From Sphingomicrobium sp. (GTDB taxonomy: Bacteria; Pseudomonadota; Alphaproteobacteria; Sphingomonadales; Sphingomonadaceae): DNA of 64,000 bases. Positions 8,551 through 18,280 of this stretch are shown here, piece after piece. The first letter of the stretch is position 1. The number at the start of each line of letters is the position of its first letter. The DNA lies in the NCBI GenBank assembly GCA_036563485.1, contig DATCMI010000001.1, forward strand, positions 2,267,342 to 2,331,341, in the 5' to 3' direction. The notes beneath the pieces were generated by a model, which saw nothing but the letters and a program-made list of their open reading frames with translations, was not told the DNA's origin and searched no databases. The translations under genes and the position numbers were made by a program.

Positions 8551-10892
8551 GTCGAGAATGGCTTGGGCAAGAAATTGACGTTCTCGATGTCGATCGACTT
8601 GCGCAGCTGCTCCTCGGCATATCCGGACATGAAGAGAATCTTGAGGTCCGGGCGATTTTTGCGCGCCTCGGCAACCATCGTCGGGCCGTCCATGCCCGGC
8701 ATGACGACGTCGCTGATCAAAAGATCGATCTGCTCGCCAGCTGAAAGGATTTCCAGCGCGTCCTCGCCATTGTCCGCAGTCATCACCTTGTAGCCGTGGC
8801 GGGTGAGCGCCCGTTCGGCGACGGTCCGGACCATCGGTTCGTCCTCGACCAGCAGGACGGTGCCGCTACCCCACAGCTCATCCTTCTTGGCCTTCGGAGC
8901 GGCGCGGGATCGGCCGCTGCCCGACTGTTCGCGGTGCACGGGCAAATAGATGACGAAGCGCGTGCCCTCGCCGACCTTGGAGTCGGCGAAAATGAAGCCG
9001 CCCGACTGCTTGACGATCCCGTAGACGGTCGAAAGGCCGAGGCCCGTCCCCTTCCCCACTTCCTTGGTCGTGAAGAAGGGCTCGAAGATCTTGCCCAGCA
9101 CATTGGGCGCAATGCCGGTGCCGGTGTCGGTTACCGACAAGGCGCTGTAGTCGGCGACGGGAAGGATATCCGACCCGAGTTCGGCGACCTGATCGGCGCG
9201 GACCGAATAGGTCTGGATCGTCAACGTACCGCCGCCCTTCGGCGCCATCGCGTCGCGCGCATTGACGGCGAGGTTGATGATCACCTGTTCGAGCTGGCCG
9301 GGGTCGGCACGGACTGGCCCAAGGTTGCGCCCGTGCTTCACCACCAGCTCGACGGTCTCGCCGAGCAGGCGCTTCAGCAGGTGAGAAACTTCGGATACGA
9401 CGTCGGGCAGCTGAAGCACCTGCGGCCGAAGCGTCTGCTGGCGCGAGAAAGCGAGTAGCTGGCGTGTCAGGCCCGCGGCACGGTTCGAGTTCGACTTGAT
9501 CTGCTGGATGTCGTCATAGTCGCTGTCGCCAGGCGTGTGACGCATCAGCATCAGGTCGCAGTGGCCGATGATGGCGGTCAGGATGTTGTTGAAGTCGTGC
9601 GCAACGCCGCCGGCGAGCTGGCCAACGACCTGCATCTTGGTCGCCTGCGCGACCTGGCGCTTGAGCTTCGCTTCCTCGCTATTGTCCTTGAGCAGCAGGA
9701 GCACCGCGGCATCCCCGAGCCCGCGCAAGCCGGCGATGGTGAGCGCGACCGGCTCGGTCGGCTGGCGTGACAGGCGAACCGCAAGATCGCCCGACATCGC
9801 CGGGCCCCGGGCATTGCGGCGCACAGCATCGGCAACCGCCGCTTTGTCTTCCTTGACCACCAGGTCGCCGGGGTAAACGGGCATCGCCGACCCGCTGATC
9901 CCCGCCGCTTGGCAGAAGGCGTTGTTCATCGTGAGGAAGCGGCCGTCACCGTCGACCAGGGCTAGGCCGATCGGCAGCATGTCGAGCAGGGCCTGGAGGT
10001 GCGACGAGCTCGACATCGGCAGGGTGTCGGGGCTGTCGAACAGGTAGAAGTTGCCGTAATCGCGCGCCGCCGGATTATCGAGCGGCAGCAAGACCGCGCG
10101 CAAGGGACGGCCACCTTCCCCTTCGGCAACCAGCAGGAAGTGCCCCTCTTCTTCCGACTCGACGATGAGGTCGGTCAGGCGGGGCTTGTCTCGCTCGGCC
10201 ACGGCGCCGAGCGCGCGGGCTTCGAACAGCGAATTGGCAGCAAGCACCCGTCCTTCGGGGTCGACGAAGGCGGCGAGAACACCGGCGCGGGCGAGCAGCT
10301 GGCCGGCGGAGCCCGCGAGCCTGCTGGTGGCGACGGCGACCGGATCGGGCGGCGGCGGGCTGACGAAGCGCCACAGAAGCAGATCGCCGTTAAGCCCCGC
10401 GCGCTCGACTTCCACGGGGCTGCTGCCGCGCTCGGTCTCGATTCCGGCGACGCACCCGGCGCCGTCGCGCAAGGCCATGGCCTGGGCGAATTTGAGATCA
10501 TCGCGGGCCTGGTCGCTCGCGGCCAGGTCGAGCGGTGTGCGTCCGGGACCGAACCGCTCGCGATAAGCGGCATTCACGAGCAGCAGCGAACCTTCGGCGT
10601 TGGTCAGCGCCACAGGGTCCGACGTCAGGCCGAGCGCGGAGCCGACCAGCGAATAATCCGGACCTGCCGCCAGAAGCTCGCTGCTTGCCGGGGGCGCGGG
10701 CGCCCGGCGATTGACGGCGAACGCGGCCGCGCAGCCCCCGACCGCAGCAAACAGCGCGACCCACGGCAGGCCGGCGAGCAGCAGCACTGCTGCAATCGTC
10801 AGCCCCGCCACGACCGCCAGGGCCGGCGCGAGCCAGCGTCCCCAGCCGTCGAGCGGGGTCGATTCGATCTCTGGTAGTTCCTGGTACAGCAT
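8547..10892 (-). CDS. cckA: CckA-type hybrid histidine kinase, receiver truncated at its C-terminal end
   Basis: Membrane hybrid kinase that in Caulobacter and relatives controls CtrA and the cell cycle through ChpT. It has 781 residues: two transmembrane segments near residues 20-60, PAS-like regions (about 80-180, 200-285, 295-400), and a HisKA H-box with His432 in GGVAHDFNN. The HATPase has NLAVNARDAM, DTGTGI and KGTGLGLSTVYGIV, and the C-terminal receiver starts VLLVEDEP with phosphoacceptor Asp728 and Lys777. The close match of the H-box region to CckA supports the name. The receiver stops right after FLPKPFS with a Thr and a stop, so the last helix (roughly 12-25 residues) is missing. 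A strong hairpin covers the start codon. Confidence 0.92.
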   Translation of the reverse strand: MLYQELPEIESTPLDGWGRWLAPALAVVAGLTIAAVLLLAGLPWVALFAAVGGCAAAFAVNRRAPAPPASSELLAAGPDYSLVGSALGLTSDPVALTNAEGSLLLVNAAYRERFGPGRTPLDLAASDQARDDLKFAQAMALRDGAGCVAGIETERGSSPVEVERAGLNGDLLLWRFVSPPPPDPVAVATSRLAGSAGQLLARAGVLAAFVDPEGRVLAANSLFEARALGAVAERDKPRLTDLIVESEEEGHFLLVAEGEGGRPLRAVLLPLDNPAARDYGNFYLFDSPDTLPMSSSSHLQALLDMLPIGLALVDGDGRFLTMNNAFCQAAGISGSAMPVYPGDLVVKEDKAAVADAVRRNARGPAMSGDLAVRLSRQPTEPVALTIAGLRGLGDAAVLLLLKDNSEEAKLKRQVAQATKMQVVGQLAGGVAHDFNNILTAIIGHCDLMLMRHTPGDSDYDDIQQIKSNSNRAAGLTRQLLAFSRQQTLRPQVLQLPDVVSEVSHLLKRLLGETVELVVKHGRNLGPVRADPGQLEQVIINLAVNARDAMAPKGGGTLTIQTYSVRADQVAELGSDILPVADYSALSVTDTGTGIAPNVLGKIFEPFFTTKEVGKGTGLGLSTVYGIVKQSGGFIFADSKVGEGTRFVIYLPVHREQSGSGRSRAAPKAKKDELWGSGTVLLVEDEPMVRTVAERALTRHGYKVMTADNGEDALEILSAGEQIDLLISDVVMPGMDGPTMVAEARKNRPDLKILFMSGYAEEQLRKSIDIENVNFLPKPFST

Positions 10893-10916
10893 GGGCTCTG
10901 ATGCCCATGCTACCAG
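10881..10916 (-). promoter_or_regulatory. Strong hairpin containing the cckA start codon
   Basis: In the minus-strand transcript, CTGGTAGCATGGGC (10903-10916) pairs with GCCCATGC-TG-TACCAG (10881-10896). This gives 14 base pairs with a 2-base bulge and a 6-base loop ATCAGA. The cckA ATG (10890-10892) is inside the stem and no good ribosome binding site precedes it. It starts 12 bases after the stop of the upstream M13 peptidase gene, so it may act as an end-of-transcript structure, a translational control element, or both. No T-run follows. Confidence 0.55.
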
Positions 10917-10928
10917 AAGCGCGTCATC

Positions 10929-13001
10929 CTACCAGATGCGGACGCGTTCGGCCGGCGCGAGATAGAGCTTCTGCCCCGGCTGGACGTTGAACGCCTGGTA
11001 CCAGGGGTCGAGGTTGCGGACGACGGCGGCCCGCTGCTCCGACGGCGAGTGCGGGTCGGTGATCAGCCGCTGGCGAAGATTCGCCTCGCGGTAGTTACGC
11101 CGCCACACCTGGGCCCAGCCAAGGTAGAAGCGCTGGTCGCCCGTGGTCCCGTCGAGCACCGGCGCCGTTCCGCCTGCCAGCGAGTGCTTGTAGGCGTCAT
11201 AGGCAACGGTCAGGCCGGCAAGATCGCCGATGTTTTCGCCCAGCGTGAAGTTGCCCTTCACGAACGCGCCGGGGAAGACCTCATATTTATCGTACTGGGC
11301 GGCCAGGGCCTTGCTGGCAGCTTCGAACGCCTTGAGATCGGCTGGAGTCCACCAGTCCCGAAGCTGACCGGTCTCGTCATATTTCGAGCCCTGGTCGTCA
11401 AAGTGGTGGCTGATCTCATGGCCGATGACGGCGCCAATGCCGCCATAGTTGATGGCCGGGTCGGCGGCTGGATCGAAGAAGGGCGGCTGGAGGATGGCCG
11501 CCGGAAAGACGATCTCGCTCATGCCGAAATTGGCATAAGCGTTGACCGTCATCGGAGTCATGCCCCACTCCCACTTGCGCACCGGCCCGCCGAGCTTCCC
11601 GAAATTATATTCGTGCTCGAACGTGTTCGCCCGCATCGCATTGCCGAGCAGGTCGTCGCGGCGGATGTCCAGCGCCGCATAGTCCCGCCACTGATCGGGG
11701 TAGCCGATCTTGGTCGTGAAGTTCGCAAGCTTGGCCCGAGCCCGAGCCTTCGTTTCCGGCGCCATCCACGTCAGATTGTCGATCCGCCGGCCCATCGCCG
11801 CGACCACGTTGCGGACAAGCTCGTCCGCCGCCGCCTTGGTCTCGGGCGGGAAGTAGCGCTGCACGTAGATTTTGCTGACTTCGTCGGACAGCGTGCCGGT
11901 AGTGAAGGAAACGGCGCGCTTCCAGCGGGCTTCCTGCTCTGGCGTTCCCGACAGCGTCGTGCCGTAGAAAGCGAAGCTCTCCTTGTCGAACGCCGACGGC
12001 AAATAAGCGGAATAGGAATCGAGCGACCGGACCAGCAGATGGTCCTTCAGCACCGAGATCGGCGCCTTCGCCACCTGCGCGGCGATGCCGGTGATCGCGC
12101 TCGGCTGCTGGACGATCAGGTCAGTGATGTTCGCGCCGCTGTCGCGGAAGTAGGTCGCGAAGTTGAAGCCCGGCGCCCGGCGCTGAAGCTCGGCGAGCGA
12201 CATTTTGTTGTAGGTCTTCGTCGCATCGCGGCTTTCGACCTGCGTCCAGTGAGCGCGGGCAATCGCCGTTTCGAAAGCCATAATCGCCTTGGCGCGCGCC
12301 GCTGCATTCGGCTCGCCGGCAAGCGACAGGACGTTCGTCAGGTGCTGGAGATATTTGGCGCGAATGTCGGCAAGCTTCGGGTCCTTGCTCAGATAATAAT
12401 CGCGGTCGGGCATACCGAGGCCGCTCTGGACAAGGTTCATCGAATATTGTGTGTTCGTCTTGTCATCGACGCCGACGTACGAGCCGACGACGGACGAGAT
12501 ACCGAGCCGGTTCGCGCGCGCAGACAGCGCCGCATAATCGCCCTTCCGCGACAGCGACTTGATGTCGTTCAGCCACGGCTGGAACGGCGTGAGACCCTTC
12601 GCCTGGACCGCCGCCTCGTCGAGGAAGCTGGAATAAGCAGCGCCGATCTTGCTGTTGGGGTCGTTGGCCGCAGCCTTCAGGATCTCCTGGGTCCGCTCGC
12701 GCGACAAATCGTCGAGCATGGTGAACATGCCGTAGTTCGACTTGTCCGACGGGATCTGGGTGGTCTTCGCCCAGGTGCCGTTCGCATATTGGTAAAAATT
12801 GTCGCCCGGCAGAACGGTCGTGTCCATGCCTGCCTTGTCGAAGCCGTAGGTGCCGAGCTGCGGGCCGGGCGCTGCCGGCGGAGCGACGGGGCCGACTGCC
12901 GCGTGCTCGGCCGCCGGAGCAACTGCAACGGGCGCCGGCGCCTGCGTCGCGCAACCTGCAAGCGCGGTCGACGCCAGAACGACGGTGAGAAGCTTACTCA
13001 T
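10929..13001 (-). CDS. M13 family zinc metallopeptidase, lipoprotein
   Basis: Predicted periplasmic endopeptidase of the neprilysin/PepO family. From ATG 13001 (MSKLLTVVLASTALAGC) it has a lipoprotein signal with lipobox LAGC, an Ala/Pro-rich linker, and the full M13 domain. The zinc motif is HEISHH (HExxH), with the third ligand in ENIGDLAGL and a substrate-binding NAYA region (VNAYANF). It ends in VRIW, the typical C-terminal [VI]RVW-like motif of M13 enzymes. 690 residues, normal length. A longer in-frame start at 13088 would place a basic non-signal segment first and is rejected. It lies between the DUF2062 gene and cckA on the same strand. Confidence 0.95.
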   Translation of the reverse strand: MSKLLTVVLASTALAGCATQAPAPVAVAPAAEHAAVGPVAPPAAPGPQLGTYGFDKAGMDTTVLPGDNFYQYANGTWAKTTQIPSDKSNYGMFTMLDDLSRERTQEILKAAANDPNSKIGAAYSSFLDEAAVQAKGLTPFQPWLNDIKSLSRKGDYAALSARANRLGISSVVGSYVGVDDKTNTQYSMNLVQSGLGMPDRDYYLSKDPKLADIRAKYLQHLTNVLSLAGEPNAAARAKAIMAFETAIARAHWTQVESRDATKTYNKMSLAELQRRAPGFNFATYFRDSGANITDLIVQQPSAITGIAAQVAKAPISVLKDHLLVRSLDSYSAYLPSAFDKESFAFYGTTLSGTPEQEARWKRAVSFTTGTLSDEVSKIYVQRYFPPETKAAADELVRNVVAAMGRRIDNLTWMAPETKARARAKLANFTTKIGYPDQWRDYAALDIRRDDLLGNAMRANTFEHEYNFGKLGGPVRKWEWGMTPMTVNAYANFGMSEIVFPAAILQPPFFDPAADPAINYGGIGAVIGHEISHHFDDQGSKYDETGQLRDWWTPADLKAFEAASKALAAQYDKYEVFPGAFVKGNFTLGENIGDLAGLTVAYDAYKHSLAGGTAPVLDGTTGDQRFYLGWAQVWRRNYREANLRQRLITDPHSPSEQRAAVVRNLDPWYQAFNVQPGQKLYLAPAERVRIW

Positions 13002-13084
13002 TACAAATCCCCTCCAAGAAACAGGCGCGTCTTTTGTCTCGCCAAAATTCCCTGCGCAAGTGCGCCTAAAGGGGATTGAAGGCC

Positions 13085-13630
13085 TCACCGCCCGGCGTGG
13101 CGCTGGTCCCAGCGGCTGCGCGCCCAGACACGCCAGGCGAGCGATGCGACGCCGTAACCGACCAGCGCCGCCAGGGTAGCGATCGTGAGCACCCCCAGCG
13201 CGATCGGCCCCGATGCCTCGTGGATCCAGAACAGGAACCGGCCCAGCTCGCTTGAGAAGCGTTGAGTGGCCTCAGCGTCTACCAGCGGCGAGTCATAGCG
13301 CAGCTCCCACAGGCCGAGGCGGTAGGCCGCATAATAGATGGGCGGGATCGTCAAAGGATTGACCGCGAGGGTGAAGGCGGCGGCGATCGCGATGTTCGCG
13401 CGCGTCGGAATCGCCAGCAGTGCGGCAATCACCGTGTGCATGATCGGGATGAGGACGGCGACGAATAGCCCGACGGCGACGCCGCGCGGGACGGAACGCC
13501 GGGTCATACGCCACAAGGATGAATGACCGAGATATGGAGCGAACGGGCGCAGCAACCGATGGCTGTTGAGGCTCTCACGCGTCGGAATGTGGCGCTTCAG
13601 CCAGCGCCACCTGCCGCCCCGGTCAGCCAT
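13085..13630 (-). CDS. DUF2062 family membrane protein
   Basis: A 181-residue inner-membrane protein of unknown function. After a basic N-terminus it shows [19 protein letters not shown], then a hydrophobic segment with [19 protein letters not shown], the hallmark of DUF2062, and a last transmembrane segment near residues 140-170. Its ATG (13630) overlaps the smpB stop by 8 bases, so the two are translationally coupled. The domain is known from alphaproteobacterial genes near smpB, but its role is not established. Confidence 0.88.
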   Translation of the reverse strand: MADRGGRWRWLKRHIPTRESLNSHRLLRPFAPYLGHSSLWRMTRRSVPRGVAVGLFVAVLIPIMHTVIAALLAIPTRANIAIAAAFTLAVNPLTIPPIYYAAYRLGLWELRYDSPLVDAEATQRFSSELGRFLFWIHEASGPIALGVLTIATLAALVGYGVASLAWRVWARSRWDQRHAGR

Positions 13631-14105
13631 TATGGCGAAGCAGCCGCTGCTGCTCCCGCTTCCAGTCGCGCTCCTTCACCGTTTCGCGCTTATCGTGCAC
13701 CTTCTTGCCTCGTGCGAGGGCCAGCTCGACCTTCGCGCGGCCGCGGCCGTTGAAATACATCGACAGCGGCACGAGGGTCAGGCCCTGGCGTGTGATCGCG
13801 CCCTGAAGCTTGGTGATTTCCCGCTGCTTCAGGAGCAGCTTTCGCGCCCGCCGCGGCTCGTGGTTGAGGCGGTTGCCGTGGCTATATTCCGGAATGTGGC
13901 TGTTGATCAGCCAAACCTCTTCACCGTCTACGGTCGCATAGCTCTCGGCGATCGATCCCTCCCCGCCGCGCAAGGATTTCACTTCCGTGCCGCTGAGCTG
14001 AATGCCGGCCTCGAACCGGTCCTCGATGAAATAGTCGAAGCGCGCGCGCCGGTTCTCGGCGACGACCTTCTGCTTGTCGAACGGCTGGACCGGCGGCTTG
14101 GACAT
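13623..14105 (-). CDS. smpB: SsrA-binding protein SmpB
   Basis: Binds tmRNA and delivers it to stalled ribosomes for trans-translation. 160 residues with the family signature: N-terminal [24 protein letters not shown] strand, GTEVKSLR, and the basic C-terminal tail [19 protein letters not shown] that enters the ribosomal A site. It is 7 bases downstream of dapA and overlaps the next gene, forming a dapA-smpB-DUF2062 operon. The tmRNA gene itself was not seen in this window. Confidence 0.97.
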   Translation of the reverse strand: MSKPPVQPFDKQKVVAENRRARFDYFIEDRFEAGIQLSGTEVKSLRGGEGSIAESYATVDGEEVWLINSHIPEYSHGNRLNHEPRRARKLLLKQREITKLQGAITRQGLTLVPLSMYFNGRGRAKVELALARGKKVHDKRETVKERDWKREQQRLLRHNG

Positions 14106-14112
14106 GAGGCGC

Positions 14113-14988
14113 TTAAATCAGCCCCGCATGGTCGAGCGCCGCGTCGACCGCGCGCTTCGAGGCGTCAGAAGCCTCGACCAGCGGCAGGCGCAGCTCGGCA
14201 GGAAATCCGCTCCGGACGCGCGTCAGCGCATATTTGGTCGGCCCGGGCGAGGCGTCGGTGAAGAGCGCTGCGTGGAGCGGGTAAAGGCGGTCCTGCAGCT
14301 TCAGCGCATCGTCCCAGCGCCCTTCCCCCGTGGCTGCCTGGAACTCGGCGCAGAGCTTCGGCGCTACGTTGGCGCTGACGGAGATGCACCCGACGCCGCC
14401 CATGGCGTTGAAGCCCAAGGCCATGTCGTCGTTGCCGCTGAGCTGGATGAAACCTTCGCCGCATTCGAGCCGCTGGGCCGTGACTCGCCCGAGGTTCCCG
14501 GTTGCATCCTTTACGGCAACAATCTTCTCGTGCCTGGCAACGGTGGCCAGCGTTTCCACCGAAATGTCGGCCACCGTCCGCGATGGGACGTTGTAGACGA
14601 CGATCGGGATCGGCGACGCGTCCGCAATCGCCAGGAAATGCGCGGCAAGCCCGGCCTGGCTTGGCTTGTTGTAATAAGGGACTACCACGAGTGCGGCATC
14701 GGCGCCGAGGTCGGCTGCCGTCTTCGCGCGTTCGATAGAGGCCGCCGTCGAATAGGTGCCGCAGCCGGCGATGACCGGCACCCTCCCCGCCGCCGTGCGC
14801 ACCGTGATTTCGATGACCTTGCGATGTTCGTCGGCGGTCAGCGTGGCGACCTCGCCCGTCGTCCCGCACGGCACCAGGCCGTTCGTCCCCTCGGCGATCT
14901 GCCAGTCGACGAACTCGGCCAATGTGTCTTCAGCGACACGGCCACCGGAAAAGGGGGTCACAAGCGCCGGAATCGAGCCGAAAAACAT
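14113..14988 (-). CDS. dapA: 4-hydroxy-tetrahydrodipicolinate synthase
   Basis: Condenses pyruvate with aspartate semialdehyde in the lysine and meso-diaminopimelate pathway. 291 residues, normal length. The TIM-barrel active site is visible: PCGTTGE with the Thr pair, Tyr of VVYNVPSRT and the Schiff-base Lys of [10 protein letters not shown]. The ATG at 14988 follows a good ribosome binding site (GGAGG on the minus strand). It is the first gene of the run with smpB and is divergent from the lytic transglycosylase gene, so both promoters sit in the 78-base gap. Confidence 0.97.
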   Translation of the reverse strand: MFFGSIPALVTPFSGGRVAEDTLAEFVDWQIAEGTNGLVPCGTTGEVATLTADEHRKVIEITVRTAAGRVPVIAGCGTYSTAASIERAKTAADLGADAALVVVPYYNKPSQAGLAAHFLAIADASPIPIVVYNVPSRTVADISVETLATVARHEKIVAVKDATGNLGRVTAQRLECGEGFIQLSGNDDMALGFNAMGGVGCISVSANVAPKLCAEFQAATGEGRWDDALKLQDRLYPLHAALFTDASPGPTKYALTRVRSGFPAELRLPLVEASDASKRAVDAALDHAGLI

Positions 14989-15066
14989 GAACTTGCCTCC
15001 GGTTTGGGAGTTGGGGAACGAGCGAGGGGCCGGCGTTCAGGGCCTGATAAGGAGCGGGACACCATT

Positions 15067-17040
15067 ATGTCCAGCATGTGGCGTGCTGTCCTGTTTTTGC
15101 CGGTTCTGCTGGCGCCCGCAGCGTCGACATCGGCGCAGTCCATGGTTCAGCCCGGCTATTCTGCTGCTCCCCCCACGGCTTATGCCGCGCCCAGCGTCGC
15201 TTATGCGCTCAATCAGTGGCGCCAGTTGCGGCAGAGCAGCGGATATAGGTTCGCCGACTATGCGAACTTCCTGATCGTCAATCCCGATTGGCCGGACGCC
15301 GCCAAGATGCGCGCATGGGCCGAAAAGGCGATGCGCCCGGGCGAGAACGGCGCGACGGTCATGGCCTTCTTCGCGAAGGAGAAGCCGGCGACCGGCAACG
15401 GTTGGGCCCGGCTTGCCGAGGCCTATGCTGCCGCCGGTCAGGGGGGCCAGGCCTTCGAGGCTGCCCGACGCGCCTGGGGTTCGGCAGACCTGGATAGCAC
15501 CGACGAACAGGCGATCTGGGCCCGCTACGGCCAGAGCTTCTCACGCGCGGACCATGACAAGCGCGTCGATGCGCTGTTGTTCGCGAAAAAGCCGGACACT
15601 GCCGCGCGCTTCGTCGCCCTTGCGAGCCCGGAGCGGCAGGCGTCTTTCGGTGCGCGAGTGGCCATGCTTCAGAACGGCACCGATGCCGAAGCGCGCTACC
15701 GCGCAGTCATCGCTCATGTGACGCGAGACGCCGGCCTGATGATGGACCGGGCGAGGTATCTCCGCGCTCAGAACTTCAGTGCCGCGGCGCAGACGCTCGC
15801 TGCCCGCGATCATCAGTTCGTGTACAAGCCCGCCGATCCGGAGCGCTTCTATGAAATGATGCTACTGCTGGCGCAGGACGCCGCGGACGCAAGGCAGTGG
15901 CAGACCGTCTACAACATCACTCGCCAGATCGACGACGTGCTCCCCGCGGGCGCATCGGTGGCCGATCAGCCGCTGGGCGTGCGCGACGAATATACCAGCC
16001 TGGCCTGGCTCGGTGGGATCACCGCACTCGACCGGATGCACCAGCCGGCGCGCGCTGTCGCTCTCTTCGACCGGTACGCCCGCGGCGGCCGCTCGCTTCA
16101 GGTCCAAACCAAGGGCGATTATTGGGCCGGCCGTGCCGCCGCGCGCGCGAACAACATGCAGGCGGCCAACAGCTACTTCCAGCGCGCCGCCGGCCATCCG
16201 GATCTGTTCTACGGCCAGCTCGCGCTGGAGCGGCTCGGCCGGGCCGTGCCGGTGCCGGCGGCAGCGATGCCCCAATATTCGACCACTTCGGTCCAGCGGG
16301 CGGCCTTCTCCAACCGTCGCCTGGTTCAGGCGCTGAGGCTGCTCGGGCAGCAGGGCCGCTCCAGCGAACAGGCGCTGTTCGTGCAGGCGCTCGGGCGAGC
16401 GCTCGACAATGACGCCGACCGGATGCTCGCGCTCGAGCTCGCGCAGCAACTCGGGCGGCAGGACATCCCGGTGTGGGTCGCACGGCAGGCCCGGATCAAG
16501 GGGTCGAGCTTCTACTATCGACAGGCCTATCCGACCCTGAACGCTTCAGTGTCGGGCAGCATCTGGCCCCTCGCGCACGGGATCAGCCGCCAGGAAAGCT
16601 CGTTCGATCCATATGCGGTCAGTCATGCGGGCGCCCGCGGCATCATGCAGCTGATGCCCGGCACCGCCCGCGAGCAGGCAGGCAAAATGGGGCTTGGCTA
16701 TGACGGCTCGCGGCTCCTCACTGACCCCAGCTATAACGTGACGCTGGGCTCCGCCTACATCCAGCGCATGCTTAACATTTGGGACGGCAACGTGCCCATG
16801 GCGGTGGCGAGCTACAACGCCGGCTCCGGCAACGTCAGCAAATGGGTGCGCCGTTACGGCGACCCGCGCGGTGCCGTCGACGTCGTCGGGTGGATCGAGG
16901 CGATCCCGTTCCTGGAGACGCGCGGCTATGTGCAGCGCGTGGTCGAAAATAGCGTCGTCTATGACGCCATGCGCACCGGCCAGCCGCAGCAGACGTCGAT
17001 GCACGTGTCGCGCTATCTTGGGAAGAACCGCCCCGGCTGA
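15067..17040 (+). CDS. Soluble-type lytic murein transglycosylase (Slt family)
   Basis: Periplasmic enzyme predicted to cleave glycan strands in peptidoglycan. From ATG 15067 (ribosome binding site AAGGAGCGG just upstream) it has 657 residues: a signal peptide ending STSAQ, a long alpha-helical superhelix like Slt70, and a C-terminal lysozyme-like SLT domain. The catalytic Glu is in SRQESSFDP, followed by GARGIMQLMP and AVASYNAGSGNVSKW. The frame is open far upstream of 15067, but that part lies antisense to dapA and carries no family features. Confidence 0.93.
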   Translation: MSSMWRAVLFLPVLLAPAASTSAQSMVQPGYSAAPPTAYAAPSVAYALNQWRQLRQSSGYRFADYANFLIVNPDWPDAAKMRAWAEKAMRPGENGATVMAFFAKEKPATGNGWARLAEAYAAAGQGGQAFEAARRAWGSADLDSTDEQAIWARYGQSFSRADHDKRVDALLFAKKPDTAARFVALASPERQASFGARVAMLQNGTDAEARYRAVIAHVTRDAGLMMDRARYLRAQNFSAAAQTLAARDHQFVYKPADPERFYEMMLLLAQDAADARQWQTVYNITRQIDDVLPAGASVADQPLGVRDEYTSLAWLGGITALDRMHQPARAVALFDRYARGGRSLQVQTKGDYWAGRAAARANNMQAANSYFQRAAGHPDLFYGQLALERLGRAVPVPAAAMPQYSTTSVQRAAFSNRRLVQALRLLGQQGRSSEQALFVQALGRALDNDADRMLALELAQQLGRQDIPVWVARQARIKGSSFYYRQAYPTLNASVSGSIWPLAHGISRQESSFDPYAVSHAGARGIMQLMPGTAREQAGKMGLGYDGSRLLTDPSYNVTLGSAYIQRMLNIWDGNVPMAVASYNAGSGNVSKWVRRYGDPRGAVDVVGWIEAIPFLETRGYVQRVVENSVVYDAMRTGQPQQTSMHVSRYLGKNRPG

Positions 17041-17052
17041 TAGCAGGCGGGC

Positions 17053-17541
17053 ATGGCCGGTCCCCCGCCCCGTTTCATCACGCCGCAAGGGTTCGCGCGC
17101 ATTCGCGCCGAATATGACGAACTGTTCTCGACCGAACGGCCGAAGCTGGTCGAAACGATCAGCTGGGCCGCGGCCAATGGCGACCGATCTGAAAACGGCG
17201 ATTACATCTACGGCCGCAAACGCCTGCGCGAGATCGACCGGCGTCTCGGCTATCTCGCCAAGGTGATGAAACAGGCGAAGGTCGTGGACCCGAGCTCGCA
17301 GTCGACCGACCAGGTGCGGTTCGGCGCGACGGTCGAACTGGCTGACGAGGACGACAACCGCCGCACCCTGACGATTGTCGGGGACGACGAAGCCGACGCG
17401 TCGGCGGGCCGGATTGGGTGGAGCGCTCCGCTCACTCGCGCGCTTGTCGGCGCCCGCATCGGCGACGAACGGGTCGTGCGCTTGCCCGCAGGCGAGAAAA
17501 GCTACGAGGTGATGGCGATCAGCTATCCCGGCGGCGCTTAG
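17053..17541 (+). CDS. greB: Transcript cleavage factor GreA/GreB family, GreB-like
   Basis: Enters the RNA polymerase secondary channel and rescues backtracked complexes. 162 residues with an N-terminal coiled coil. The tip shows ANGDRSENGDYIYGRKRLREIDRR, the acidic-tip signature in its GreB form, and the C-terminal FKBP-like domain shows DDEADASAGRIGWSAPLTRALVGARIGD. It starts 12 bases after the lytic transglycosylase gene and could share its transcript. Its 3' end overlaps the convergent CPBP gene by 23 bases. GreB rather than GreA is inferred from the YIYGRKRLREIDRR motif. Confidence 0.92.
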   Translation: MAGPPPRFITPQGFARIRAEYDELFSTERPKLVETISWAAANGDRSENGDYIYGRKRLREIDRRLGYLAKVMKQAKVVDPSSQSTDQVRFGATVELADEDDNRRTLTIVGDDEADASAGRIGWSAPLTRALVGARIGDERVVRLPAGEKSYEVMAISYPGGA

Positions 17542-18280
17542 GGATCGCGAGCAGCAGGCCCGCGATAAGCAGATGAATTGCCGCCGTTTCGAGCCGGAAC
17601 GCGTCGGTTCCGCTAATGTCCAGCGGCACGAGTGCGGCGCCGCCGTTCCAGCCGAGGTGGAGGCCGAACGCGGCCCACAGGGAATTCAGGCGCCACGCTG
17701 CAAGTGCATAAGCGATCCCCATGCAAAACAGGCGGACCTGTTCGGTAACTCCCCAGTCGAAGCGCCAGACATGGTTGAGCATGAACATCAAAGCGCTGAT
17801 GCTGACGAGCAGCCACGCGGGGCGCGCCCCCCGTGCCGCAAAAAGCGGAAAGCCCCGGGTCAGGATGTCCTCGGCCAAGGCGGGAATCGCGCCGATCGCG
17901 AGCGCCATTGAGAAGCTTCCGAGCAAACTGCCCGCCGTGCCGGCCGCGTCGTCAGTCGCAATGCCGCTTGCGACGGCAAGAGCCCCTGCGGCGAAGCGGC
18001 AGGCGGTCGCCAGGAGAAGGCCCGCAAGGATGATCGGCAACGTCGATCGATCGAAGCTCAGCCCGAACGGGTCGGGAAGCGACCGCCGCGCCAGCCACCA
18101 GGACGCCAGGAAGGCCACCAGCAGCGACATCGCCATGAGAGTGGGACCCAAAGGTCCGCCGAACTCGAAACGCTCCTGGAGCCCCACCGCGGCTTGATAG
18201 GGAATCCAGACAGCAAGGAACGCGCACGCCAGCACGCCCCAGGCAGGCCGCGCGGCGCCCGAAGCCTTATTCCTGTGCAA
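17519..18280 (-). CDS. CPBP family intramembrane metalloprotease (CAAX protease-like)
   Basis: Polytopic membrane protein of 253 residues with about seven hydrophobic segments. The three family motifs are recognisable: EDILTRG (family usually EExxxR; here the second acidic residue is Asp), FMLNH (FxxxH) and HLGWN (HxxxN). This predicts a Rce1-like intramembrane protease of unknown substrate. It overlaps the end of aspS by 14 bases on the same strand and the end of greB by 23 bases on the other strand. Confidence 0.85.
   Translation of the reverse strand: MHRNKASGAARPAWGVLACAFLAVWIPYQAAVGLQERFEFGGPLGPTLMAMSLLVAFLASWWLARRSLPDPFGLSFDRSTLPIILAGLLLATACRFAAGALAVASGIATDDAAGTAGSLLGSFSMALAIGAIPALAEDILTRGFPLFAARGARPAWLLVSISALMFMLNHVWRFDWGVTEQVRLFCMGIAYALAAWRLNSLWAAFGLHLGWNGGAALVPLDISGTDAFRLETAAIHLLIAGLLLAIPKRRRDS

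Noticed and set aside
11049..13079. 676-codon open frame on the plus strand
   Set aside because: Fully antisense to the M13 peptidase gene; Arg/Val/Ala-rich shadow composition, no motif or ribosome binding site. Long antisense frames are expected at this GC content.
13600..14150. Possible tmRNA (ssrA) near smpB
   Set aside because: Looked for tRNA-Ala-like ends on both strands near smpB; the space is filled by overlapping genes and no such structure is present.
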